This document shows, piece after piece, positions 11,801 to 23,550 of a DNA stretch of 64,000 nt (position 1 is its first letter; each line of letters begins with the position of its first letter). Made by a program: the position numbers and the translations under genes. The notes under the pieces were generated by a model. That model did no database searches and was not told the origin of the DNA. It was given only the letters and a program-made list of their open reading frames with translations. The DNA is from Rhytidiadelphus loreus (lineage: Eukaryota; Streptophyta; Bryopsida; Hypnales; Hylocomiaceae): positions 84,519,447 through 84,583,446 of the forward strand of contig OX344761.1 in the NCBI GenBank assembly GCA_947034895.1, written 5' to 3'.

Positions 11801-13976
11801 ATGTATTGCAAATATTTCCATGCTTTATTTTGTATTTTTAAATATAGTTGATAAGTTATACACCCGTAGGGTAATTCTTTGAGATTTGTATAAATCAAAA
11901 GGGGAAGCTTTAATTCAAATCTCTTCCCTCTAATTTTTAAGTTAGAGATAAAGGTGGTAAATAATTCATAAGTAGTTCAGTACAAGGATGCTTGGAGAAT
12001 CAAGAAAAATAAATGGGGAAGGTATTGCAAATATCTCCATTCATTATTTTGTATCTTGAAAAACAGTTGATAAATAATACTCCCATAGGATGATTTTTTG
12101 AGATTTTCCTAAATTAAATAAATAAAGGAAGTTTTAATTCAAATCTCTTCCCTCTAATTTTGAAGTCAAAGATGAAGGTGGTGAATAATTTATAAATAGT
12201 TGATTATAAGGATGCTTGGAGAATCGAGAAAACTAAATGGGAAAGATATTGCAAATATCTCCATTCATTACTTTGTATTTTGAAATACATTTGATAAATA
12301 ATACTCCCATAGGATGATTCTTTGAGATTTGCATATATTAAATCAAAAGGAATAATTTTTATTTAAATCTCTTTCTTTTAATTTTGAAGCTTGAAATTAA
12401 AGTGGTAAATAATACATGAGTATGATGAATTGATGATACTTGGAGGATAGTGAAATTCAAAATGGAAAGCTCTTTCTAAAATCTACATTTTATTATTTTG
12501 TATTTTAAAATCTACTTCATAAATAATACCTTGGTAGGATGACTTTTAGAGATTTGCATAATTCAAGAGGAGAAGCTCTAATTTAAATCTCTTTCCTCTA
12601 TTTTTAAATTTTAGATGAAGGTGGTAAATTATACATAAGTATGATGATACACAGATAATAGAGAAATCAATAGGAATGTTTTTATACAAATCTTCAGAGG
12701 GTGTTCAAATTTAAAATCCACTTGTTAAATAATACACTGATAGGATGTTAATCTCTAAACTCTCATTGTCTTCACAAGGGGCAGATGGATTTTGGCCAAG
12801 TTCCTATATGGTCAAATTTTTATGAAAAGATAGGAAAAAAAAATTAGCTTTCTAGGAATGTAATTTTTATTTTAATTGGTGCCTAGGAGCAAGAGTTATA
12901 CAACAATTAGCTTTGATCTAAATTAAATCATTTGGATGAGCAAAAATGAATCTAGAAAATTTTGAATTGAAAATTAATTTTTTTTCTTCATATATTTTAT
13001 TTTTTTTCCGTATGGAAAGCTTTTATTCATTTCATTTGGATTTATGATATGAAGAGGTTGCCAAGAAGTTGTAGAGCATCTTGTTTTGCAAGCAATTATA
13101 ATATTGTTTTGTAAAATATAGGTATAGGATTTGTTTTAGAGTTCAATTTTCAGAAAAATTCAGAACAAATAGGTCCACCAAATTAACATTGATTGTTAGA
13201 ACAATCTCACTATTGGAATCAGTGAGTTTTAATTCCATCTTAGAGCTATTAATGATTTAGTTTTTCCCTCTATGATACCTTCTTCTACTAAATAAATTTT
13301 TAAAGAATGAAAATTACATTATATTTTAAACTTTTATTTTTTCTATATTTACAACTCAATTTTGAATGATGAAAAAAAACTAAATTCAAGATCTACAATT
13401 CAAACTATTTAAGTTAAGAAGATTTGAAGTCTCTTAAACTAGTTTGCCATTGTGCCAAAAAAACATGATTTCTTCACTTTGAATGCATTTGTCTTGCAAT
13501 CTATGTGGTCAAAATGTCTGAAATTTTTTCCATGTATTCTCAAACTATTCTATTATAAGATCCTATGGTAACAATGGAAAAAAAATACCATTCTAAACTT
13601 TTTTTTCTTCTCAGTTTGCACAAAAATGGCAGTTTTGAGTGTTTTTTGACAATTGCAACAAGGTCGCCTCCTTGGACCAGAGGTCGCCCTAATTTTAGAA
13701 CCCGTAGTCGCCCCATTTTGTACTTGCACACACCCCCATCCGTGGTCGCCCAAGGCTGAAGTACATGCGTCCCTACCCGCAGTCGCGTAAGTTGACTTTC
13801 CACGTCATTTTGTAAACCTTGCCACATAGGCAAAATCTATTTACCGTGGGATAAATTTTTTTACCCCTCCTCGATGCGATGTCAAGTAAACTCAACACTT
13901 GGTGACATGCGACATGCGACGTCAGACGTCATACACGACGCCTAAACCCAAAAGTATGTCAGTCAAGACAACCCTG
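8876..13976 (-). mobile_element. Transposon E, left copy, 3' end truncated
   Basis: This is the reverse complement of 20110-25210. Every anchor tested in one copy maps to 34086 minus its coordinate in the other, so there is no net insertion or deletion over 5.1 kb, and only scattered base differences were seen. The element end at 13976 reads CAGGGTTGTCTTGACTGACA on the minus strand. The other end is cut at 8876; the last 85 bp found in the right copy, including the terminal repeat, are missing. No transposase or other long coding frame is present, so it is non-autonomous. It contains a 220-bp tandem array (11386-12746) and many GGGCGACC-like motifs. The CAGGG terminus is typical of hAT elements, but the superfamily is not proven. 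Confidence 0.85.
11386..12746. repeat. 220-bp tandem array inside E (left copy)
   Basis: Mirror of the array at 21340-22700 in the right copy. Six units follow each other at intervals of about 217-225 bp. Each contains a 'tctccaagcatc' block, a 'gaattatttacc' block, a 'gggaagagatttaaat' block and an 'aaaatacaaaataatg' block. The units have diverged from each other far more than the two E copies have, so the array is older than the duplication of E. Confidence 0.8.
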
Positions 13977-13982
13977 GCTAAC
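13977..13982. repeat. Target site duplication of E, displaced half
   Basis: Reads GTTAGC on the minus strand, directly outside the E terminus at 13976. The same hexamer follows the opposite terminus of the other E copy at 25296-25301. The two halves belonged to one insertion before the spacer was inverted. Confidence 0.7.
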
Positions 13983-14496
13983 AATGGCACGAATATGAAC
14001 ATATGGCAAGACTCTTGACCACTGCGAGTCAATAGCACCAAACCAAGTGGCTTTTGACTTAGGTTGCAACTACCAAATACACCAAAAAGAGATGACATAA
14101 ATGTTAAAAGCACCTCTATTACTATTAACACTTGACCATACAACATCCATATTAACATGTAATTTGAAATAATGTGGAAACATATTGATTTTGGAAATAA
14201 AAGGTACAATCAAATATGACATTTAAACGCCTAAGTTTGTTGGTGATGTAGCTCTTGTGAATTCTGCTCTCTTTATTTACCCATAACTTTTAGTTCATAC
14301 CTAAACTCTTCATTAATATTAATATTCTTGAATCCTTATCTTCTTAGCTTGCAATGATGTATGACATGTTATACTTGGATAAGGGATTCCTCTTGAAACC
14401 TCTATTCTCATGTCCCACATTTAGAGTTTGCAACCGTAACACTACTAATTTTGAGGAGGCATATCTTTCGGCATACAACTTGGATCCTTATGTTTT
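13983..14496 (-). repeat. Displaced, inverted host flank of the PNL1 unit
   Basis: On the minus strand this is the paralogue of 51575-52089 on the plus strand, which lies downstream of PNL2 in its original position. Shared words include AAGCCACTTGGT and TATTTGGTAGTTGCAAC. Its proper neighbour, paralogous to 52097 onward, lies at 25302 beyond the other E copy. Confidence 0.85.
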
Positions 14497-17400
14497 TTAA
14501 CCCCTAAAGAATCATTGTTCCTTTGGTAGGCAAATGAAATTTTGGGCAAGTACTTACGGGCTGAATTTTTGTCATGATTTTTTGAAACTTTTTTTGAAGA
14601 TAGAAAAAATGATTAGCTACATGGGAATATAATTTTTTTCAATCGGAACTTGGGAACAAAAAGTTATGCCCAAATAAGCTCAAAACAAGGGAGAGGGGGC
14701 ACCAAAACTAAATTTTCTTTTTTGGATTTTGTTTTCCCAATAGATTATATTTTTTTCTATATGAAAAGCTTTTATTCATTCTATTTGGATTTGTTATGAG
14801 AAACTTATGGACAATCTTGTTTTTCTGGCAATTAATTAGAGCATCTTCTTGAAATAATAACTTGTAGGATTCATTTCTGAGTGCAATTTTTACAATTTAA
14901 AACATAAAAAAAGTTCCACATGTCTTAGTTTGTTTCTTATAACAATCTCACCATTGGGATTAGTGATTTTAATTCCATTGTAGAGATATTAATAATTTAA
15001 ATTTTCCTTCTATCTCATACCTACTTCTACTTTATAATTTTTTAAAGGATAAAAATTAAGTTTTTTTGAAATCCTCCCCTCCAGGGTTGTCATACCGAAC
15101 AGACATCTAGTTCGCCTGTCCGATAGAGGTCTCGCCGGTCCAATGTGGTCAACACTAAGTTGACTTTTCTTAACCCTTAAAGGACTGTCACTATGTTTTC
15201 ACCAAAAACTCTCCAAAACTGCCATTTCTAGTACAACTACCAAAATTTTGAAATTTTTTTTTTTTTGACATATCTAACCGTAGGATGTTGTATTATATAG
15301 TATTAAAAACATGTGGTAAAAATTTCAGACATTTCCACTGGGTGGATTGCAAGATATAAGCATTCAAATGAACTAAAATCATTTTTTTGACCCTGTGATA
15401 AGCAGGGCAGCTGCACTTCACAAGCTCACATTTCTATGAAAAAATGACCTAAATGGTGGTGCTTCTTTGGATTTGTTTTCCTAGATAAGTTGGCCACTTG
15501 CTTGAAAAATTTCAGATCATTTGGAATAGTACAACATATAGGAAAAAAATAGTAAGTAGGGAGTAGTAGAGAATGATTAAAAATACTAAATTATTTACAA
15601 TTTAAATATGGAATTGAAAATTTCCAATCCCAATGGTTGAAATTTTTAATAATGTATCTACATCCTATAATTTTATTTTTGTCCAAAAATATTGAAAATT
15701 GGATAAGATAAAGGATGTCAAAGTTTATTTTAGAGTAGGAAATCCAAAACTGCCCGCAAACAAAAAATCCTCATAATTTTTTACTCATTGATCAGAACGG
15801 AATGATTCTAAGCTTTTTGTGTATATCAAACTCTAGAAAATCAATTTCAAACATAATTAGTTGTTTGCTACTTTGTTTGCTACTTTGTTTACTACACATT
15901 CATAAATTCACAGAAGTCATACAACTATCATGATGGAAGAAAGACCAAATTGCATATTACAAGATTTTCACCATATGTCCGTATCTTTATGTATGAAATG
16001 TGTAGCAATTGTGAAATACACATGCTTGATGCTCTTCTGAGCAAAAATATGTCATCATGTCATCATGTATCTAAGCAATAATGTATCATCATGTTTTGCA
16101 TTTGAGAGTAGAAATGGGAGTTCATTATATATTTATATGCATATGAGGTGGTACTGTAGTAGGATGTACAACAGCGCACATGAGAATGATGAGATATGTA
16201 AATTAAAATTAGTGCTCAAGAGTTCCATTGCTCATGGTGAACTCAAATTGTAGTAGGAATTTAGAGGTTGAAAACTTGATGTATTATCCTATATTCCTGT
16301 TACCAAACCCTCAAAGGCCAAAACATTGAACTTTTATGCAAGTGCAAAATCGATTGTACTTTACTTGAATTCCAAACATAAGTAGATGTCTAGATTGCAA
16401 TTATCAAAGGAACCATTTAACTTGAATCCGAAAAGAAAACAAATTGTATTCGATTTATTCCAAAACAATTCTAATATCTACTTTGTTTTGGGAAAAGAAC
16501 CTAAAATAATAAATAAAAGAAGAGGTATTTCACTTCTATTCCTAAATCCAAACATAATTAGACTCTTGTTACCAAAATAAAGCATTGAACGTTTGAACTA
16601 GAATCCAAAAACCAAGTAACTTTAAAATTTAAATTGATGACAATTCTTAAACCCCTGTACGATTTTTATCTTCCAATTACAAAAAATATAACTTGTCATT
16701 GCTAATTACAAATATTGACCCTTGAACTAAACTGAAGATTTTCCATTCCATCTTTAAACATGCTTACCCAACTTTGACATCTTTGATTACAAAAGCCCCT
16801 GAAATACAAGCGCATAACATTTAATTTGTATTTGATTTGAATTTTAAATAATTACAACAACAATTTACCAAATACCATAAAGCCATAACCAAATAAAACA
16901 TAACTTCTCTTTGATTTGAAATCCAAACCCTTTTAGCATCTAGTAACAAGACCAAAGCCTTTAACTTGCTTACAAAATTTTGTTTCCTTTCCAAATCCTT
17001 GTAGCCTCTATTTTCAAAAAATAACCCTTAAACTACATTTGAATACATTGTAATACGTTAATGATGTGAATTCAAAACCTTTGTAGATCCAATTATAAAA
17101 AATAATTGAGAAGTATTAGAACTCTACAAAATATAACTTGTGTTTCATTTTTTTAGGGAACTCCAAACCCTTTTAGTTTCTATTTGGAGAACTCTAAAAT
17201 TCATCCTTTAAGTCTTCAACTTGAATTTTTTTAAATGTGTACCTTGTTTTCCGTTATGAATCCAAAAACTTTTAGCATCTAGTTATATTTGTTTTCTTGA
17301 AAGTGTGCAAGTTAGTTTTAATTTTCTAGAAATCTCATTTTTTGGGTGTAAGGACTATTTCTCAAGTCTTTGGAGAAGCGAAGGACAAGGGCGACACATG

Positions 17401-18396
17401 AAACGAGACACATCCTTCTATGAATTGTCTTTCAACTCAAGAAGTGGTTGAACTTCTTAATACAGCCATTGACTTGAAGATATTCCCCGAGCTCAAATTA
17501 AGGGCTGACTACATTAATTGGTTTCTCACTTTCCCTCTCTCCATAGGAAGGAAGAATCCCATGCCAATTTCAAATTTGAAGGTCAATTTCACTCCCCCCC
17601 ATCGTTGGTGGAGGGAGTTATTGCATATTTTTTCCTCTGAAGGTCAGGGCGCGGACGTGTGGACAGGGGCGTATACGTCCCGTCAGGGCTTGGACGCTCG
17701 GGCGCGGATGTCCACTCAGAATTCCAATTTTAAAGCAAGTGTTCAACTCCCTACAAGCCAATTTTGAACTCCCTCCAAGGGTTTGAGGATTCCATGCCCA
17801 AAATAATTAAATAAACCATTGACCATGAATTAAAAAATCACTTAACTAGTATTTCATTTCAATACCCACCCCTCCTAAGTCCTAGACATTAGAGTTTAGA
17901 GTTCTAGGATCCCATTACACAAATTAAAGGTTGGAGTCCAATGATTGAATATTTGAAATCATAAACAATATGGGTAATGCTTCATTTCATTCCCAAAGAC
18001 CCAAACCGCTTTGCTATCCCCATACGCAAAATAAACCATTGCCCTTGAATTAAAAAATCACTTAACTAGTATTTCATTTTAATATCCACCCCCCTTGACT
18101 CTCAATTCAATTCCCCACAACAAAGATTTATAGCTCAAAAATTTATAGTGCAAAAAATTTAATTTAAGAAGGTTCAAAGTCAAATAATCTAGTCCCGCAA
18201 TGTGCTAAAAAACTTCCTTTTTTCTTTAAATACAAATATTTTGCAATCCATGCGGTCAAAATTTTCAAACTCATTATCCCTTCATTGTCCCTTCATTATC
18301 CCTTCATTATTTTATAAATTCATTGTAATGAAAGTTGTACTAAAGTTCAGTTTTGTTTCTACACTCAACCTATTCTTTTTATATTTGTAACATGTA
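14497..18396 (-). mobile_element. TTAA-type MITE, split by a 3-kb insertion
   Basis: The outer end TTAACCCCTAAAGAATCATT starts at 14497. The element runs to about 15081, is interrupted by 15082-18095, and resumes from 18096 to 18396 (paralogous to 50841-51190). The paralogue at 50841-51574 is uninterrupted. The copia LTR at 18397 directly abuts its far end. No coding capacity seen. Confidence 0.7.
15082..18095. mobile_element. 3-kb insertion of unknown type inside the MITE
   Basis: Absent from the paralogous MITE near 51150-51190, where a poly-C tract marks the site. Its left edge reads CAGGGTTGTCATACCGAACA, sharing the first ten bases with E. It contains a TTAA-type MITE of a second subfamily from 15170 (TTAACCCTTAAAGGACTG, with the marker CAGCTGCACTTCACAAG near 15408) that fades after about 15840. 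Nearly identical stretches at 17806-17877 and 18033-18098 suggest a 226-bp tandem duplication at the right end. The longest open frame (17420-17767, 115 codons) is not recognisable. A clean right terminus and target duplication were not found. Confidence 0.5.
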
Positions 18397-20109
18397 TGTT
18401 GGATGAAGGCTCCAGCACTGGATGACATACGTCGTAGTACTAGGCTCGAACTCTCGACTTATCATGATGACTAGCGTAGTAGTTTTTTTGAAATGGGGAA
18501 GGTGAACCATTGGGGTTTTTCTTTATCTAGGTTCCTGCCTAACACTGTGAGGCGTTAACCCTAGCATAACTGCTCATGTTGCTCTCTCTCTCTCCTGTGC
18601 GTATGTATGCATTGCGCTCAATTTGAGCTAGTTAGTGTTTTTAGACTTTTGTAGCGATGGTGTACTCTGGACATGGCTTGGTAGAGAGTGTGTGTGTGTC
18701 AGATATATTATGCATTAATATATATGACTTGCTACTAGCTAAATATCTGTGAGTATTTGTTGTTTGTATATGGAATTTTGAGTATCGTAAGTATTGTGTC
18801 TGTGTCAGTCTAGATATCAGCATATTGATACAATAGTTTCAACAGGTTATGGGCCCCTTGCCTTCCATAAACAGAATTGCGTTGTAAAAAGTTCTTTGTC
18901 AAACAAACAGTTAGCTAAAAATCCTTTGTTTAGCATGGTTGATAGTAGTCGCGACCTTGGAGGCATCTCCAGATTTAGAGGATCCAATTTCCATATATGG
19001 AAGTTCCAGATGCGAGCCGTATTGCTAGGCAAAGAACTCATGGACTTCGTTGACAAATCCAAGGAGAAACCAATCGATACAATAGAAGCTAATGTCAAAG
19101 CTACCTAGCGTAGGAAAGATAACCAAGCTGTTAGCATTCTTTGTCAAGCCATTGATGAAAGTGTGCTAAAACATATTATGAGTTGCCTTACATCCAAACA
19201 GATTTAGGACAAGCTCAAACTATTTCATAAGCGAAATGCGTTAGAAAACATTCATAGCTTACAACAAGAATTTTATAAATGTTCAATGAATCAAGGAGTC
19301 AGCATCACAGATTTTGTTGGAAAATTAGATGTGATTGTCCAGCAATTAGTAGACCGAGGCGATGCTACGCTTAACAAGCAAGTTGTTATCTCTAAAATCC
19401 TCTGTAACTTACCAGGAGGATTTGATAGCTTAATTCAAGCATGGCGCATGCAACCAAATGCATCTAAAACACTAGCTAACCTTACTCTCCAACTACTCTA
19501 GACAAAAAGTATGCTTAAGGCTACGGTTGATGAGACAATCTCGACAATTGCCTACATAGCTTCAACCAACAATAAGACCTCAGAGTATACGCCGAAGCAA
19601 CAAGTAGCTAGGTGAAAAGAAATCAATGATCAAAAGAAGACTAGTCAATGCTAGAAGTGTGGCATCACAGGGCATTGGGGTTGTGAATGCATAGCTAGTA
19701 AAAAAGACCAGAAGAAACACCAAGAGTCGCAAATCCAAGGGCAGATCAACAAAGACAATTCAAAGAAGTGGTACACCAGTCACAAAGCCTTTATGGCAAC
19801 GTTAGATGAAGTTTCCCTAGCATCACCTTATTGGTATGTCAACAGTGGCTGTACAGAGCACATGACCGACAACAAGTCCTTCTCCACATACCAAGACGTG
19901 TCCTTGGAGCACTGACCCATACAAGGAATAGGTGGAGCAATGCTCACAGTGGCTAGCATAGGAGACACCGTCATCAAGATAGAACACAATGGAGACTACA
20001 CCCTTGGAATTTTAAAGGGGGTAATTCATGTTCCATCCCATGGCCGAAATTTGTTTTCCTCCTATGTTGCTACTCAAAACAAAATCTATACTTTGCATAC
20101 CGACACAAG
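18397..20109 (+). mobile_element. Ty1/copia retrotransposon relic, 5' LTR to protease
   Basis: The 5' LTR is 18397-18844: it begins TGTTGG, ends CAACA, and is followed by GGTTATGGGCCCC as a possible primer-binding site. From 18935 one unbroken frame encodes a copia gag (SRFRGSNFHIWKFQMRAVLL; UBN2-type helices), a CX2CX4HX4C zinc knuckle near 19648-19692 (KCGITGHWGCEC), and a protease start reading YWYVNSGCTEHMT where families have DSG. Six stop codons but no frameshift interrupt it, at least five at positions where copia proteins usually have Trp. Integrase, RT and the 3' LTR are missing because E is inserted at 20110 and the other side was moved or deleted. It is inactive. Confidence 0.85.
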
Positions 20110-21339
20110 CAGGATTGTCTTATCTGACATATTTTTGGTTTTAGGCGTCATGTATGACGTCTGACGTCGCGTGTCGCGTGTCACCAAGTGTTGAGTTTAC
20201 TTGACATCGCATCGAGGAGGGGTAAAAAAATTTATCCCACGGTAAATAGATTTTGCCTATATGGCAAGGTTTACAAAATGACGTGGAAAGTCAACTTACG
20301 CGACTGCGGGTAGGGACGCATGTACTTCAGCCTTGGGCGACCACGGATGGGGGCGTGTGCAAGTACAAAATGGGGCGACTACGGGTTCTAAAATTAGGGC
20401 GACCTCTGGTCCAAGGAGGCGACCTTGTTGCAATTGTCAAAAAACACTCAAAACTGCCATTTTTGTGCAAACTGAGAAGAAAAAAAAGTTTAGAATGGTA
20501 TTTTTTTTCCATTGTTACCATAGGATCTTATAATAGAATAGTTTGAGAATGCATGGAAAAAATTTCAGACATTTTGACCACATAGATTGCAAGACAAATG
20601 CATTCAAAGTGAAGAAATCATGTTTTTTTGGCACAATGGCAAACTAGTTTAAGAGACTTCAAATCTTCTTAACTTAAATAGTTTGAATTGTAGATCTTGA
20701 ATTTAGTTTTTTTTCATCATTCAAAATTGAGTTGTAAATATAGAAAAAATAAAAGTTTAAAATATAATGTAATTTTCATTCTTTAAAAATTTATTTAGTA
20801 GAAGAAGGTATCATAGAGGGAAAAACTAAATCATTAATAGCTCTAAGATGGAATTAAAACTCACTGATTCCAATAGTGAGATTGTTCTAACAATCAATGT
20901 TAATTTGGTGGACCTATTTGTTCTGAATTTTTCTGAAAATTGAACTCTAAAACAAATCCTATACCTATATTTTACAAAACAATATTATAATTGCTTGCAA
21001 AACAAGATGCTCTACAACTTCTTGGCAACCTCTTCATATCATAAATCCAAATGAAATGAATAAAAGCTTTCCATACGGAAAAAAAATAAAATATATGAAG
21101 AAAAAAAATTAATTTTCAATTCAAAATTTTCTAGATTCATTTTTGCTCATCCAAATGATTTAATTTAGATCAAAGCTAATTGTTGTATAACTCTTGCTCC
21201 TAGGCACCAATTAAAATAAAAATTACATTCCTAGAAAGCTAATTTTTTTTTCCTATCTTTTCATAAAAATTTGACCATATAGGAACTTGGCCAAAATCCA
21301 TCTGCCCCTTGTGAAGACAATGAGAGTTTAGAGATTAAC

Positions 21340-22700
21340 ATCCTATCAGTGTATTATTTAACAAGTGGATTTTAAATTTGAACACCCTCTGAAGATTTGT
21401 ATAAAAACATTCCTATTGATTTCTCTATTATCTGTGTATCATCATACTTATGTATAATTTACCACCTTCATCTAAAATTTAAAAATAGAGGAAAGAGATT
21501 TAAATTAGAGCTTCTCCTCTTGAATTATGCAAATCTCTAAAAGTCATCCTACCAAGGTATTATTTATGAAGTAGATTTTAAAATACAAAATAATAAAATG
21601 TAGATTTTAGAAAGAGCTTTCCATTTTGAATTTCACTATCCTCCAAGTATCATCAATTCATCATACTCATGTATTATTTACCACTTTAATTTCAAGCTTC
21701 AAAATTAAAAGAAAGAGATTTAAATAAAAATTATTCCTTTTGATTTAATATATGCAAATCTCAAAGAATCATCCTATGGGAGTATTATTTATCAAATGTA
21801 TTTCAAAATACAAAGTAATGAATGGAGATATTTGCAATATCTTTCCCATTTAGTTTTCTCGATTCTCCAAGCATCCTTATAATCAACTATTTATAAATTA
21901 TTCACCACCTTCATCTTTGACTTCAAAATTAGAGGGAAGAGATTTGAATTAAAACTTCCTTTATTTATTTAATTTAGGAAAATCTCAAAAAATCATCCTA
22001 TGGGAGTATTATTTATCAACTGTTTTTCAAGATACAAAATAATGAATGGAGATATTTGCAATACCTTCCCCATTTATTTTTCTTGATTCTCCAAGCATCC
22101 TTGTACTGAACTACTTATGAATTATTTACCACCTTTATCTCTAACTTAAAAATTAGAGGGAAGAGATTTGAATTAAAGCTTCCCCTTTTGATTTATACAA
22201 ATCTCAAAGAATTACCCTACGGGTGTATAACTTATCAACTATATTTAAAAATACAAAATAAAGCATGGAAATATTTGCAATACATTTTCCATTTAATTTT
22301 CTTGATTTTCCAAACATCTTTGTACTCATGAATTATTTACCATCGTCATCTCTAAATTAAAAAATTAGTGGGGAAGGGATTTAAATGAAAACTTCCCCTT
22401 TTGATTTAATTTATGCAAATTTCAACAAATTATCCTACTAAAGGGTCTATAATTTATGAAGTGTATTTCAAAATACAAAATAATGCATGAAGATATTTGC
22501 AATACCTTCCCCTTTTAATTTTCTTGATTCTCCAAGCATCTTTGTACTCATGAATTATTTGCCATATTCACCTCTAAATTAAAATTAGTGGGGAAGAGAT
22601 TTATATGAAAACTTTCCCTATGGATTTAAACAAATCTTAAATAGTTACTCTACAAGTGTATAATTTATCAAATGAATTTTGAAATACAAAAAAATAGATG
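21340..22700. repeat. 220-bp tandem array inside E (right copy)
   Basis: The 'ctccaagcatc' landmark or its variants recurs near 21425, 21645, 21862, 22085, 22303 and 22528, giving a 217-225 bp period. It is very AT-rich and non-coding. Confidence 0.8.
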
Positions 22701-23179
22701 GAGAGATATGTATGATCTTTCTTATTTGATTTATTTCATATCATGTAATCCCAATCGAATAAATGAAAATGAACCATTGATATAAATTCAACAAAATTGC
22801 ATGTTTGCAAAACTTGAGTGTTCAATAGAAGATGACATCTTGTCATAAAATTTATATACTAGAGCTAATTAATAGATCAAACAAGATATTGTCAAATACA
22901 AGTAGTACTATAGAGAATCCAAAGCAAATAGATTTTTAGAAGAGCTTTCATTATTAATAAATGAGATTAGGTGTCAAAGCTATAAAATCTGATCTCATCA
23001 AGGTCCATTTACTTAGCTCACCAAACAAAGTAGGTCCACTAATATACCTAGCAAATTAAAACAAAAGTAATTGACTATAATGTAGTTGTCAATTTCTACC
23101 TTCATCACCCAAAAAATGCAATCCAATGCATTTTTCAAGTAACTTCGAGTCTTGGGCAATTTCTCATGGAGGAGATTGC

Positions 23180-23550
23180 GGGTCAGGGCGACCTCGGGTA
23201 AGGGGCGACTGCGAGTGGAGGTGGAAAGAATTGCCCTTCCTTTGTCCCAAAATTGGCAAATTTGGATCTTTTGGGGGTTTCTAGTGGCGACTTCGGGTCT
23301 TGGGTGAACGCGGGTGGAGGTAGAAACAATTGCCCTCCTTTTGTCCAAAAATTGGCAAATTGGGGCCTTTTGGGGTTTCTAGGGGCAACTTCAAGTTTTC
23401 GGCGACCTCTCATGGAGGAGAACGCGGGTGAGGGCGACCTCTTAAGGGCGACCTTGGGTGAGGGGCGATTGCAGGTGGAGGTGGAAGGAATTGCCCTCCC
23501 TTTGTCTAAAATTGGCAAATTTGGGCCTTTTGAGGGTTTCTAGGGGCAAC
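23180..23550. repeat. GGGCGACC-motif cluster with three degenerate long units
   Basis: Three copies of a block (GGTGGAA..AATTGCCCT, a stretch ending AATTGGCAAATT, then TTTTGGGGTTTCTAG) begin near 23218, 23310 and 23476. GGGCGACCTCGGG-like words lie between them. The words recur at 20335-20420 and, in reverse orientation, at 25128-25170. The mirrored set is present in the left E copy. Confidence 0.7.

Noticed and set aside
13922..14209. 95-codon minus-strand frame ending DILLGLGVVYDV that resembles the end of the copia frame at 20164
   Set aside because: The similarity is within the first 60 bp of E, which both frames run into. It is not a second copia copy.
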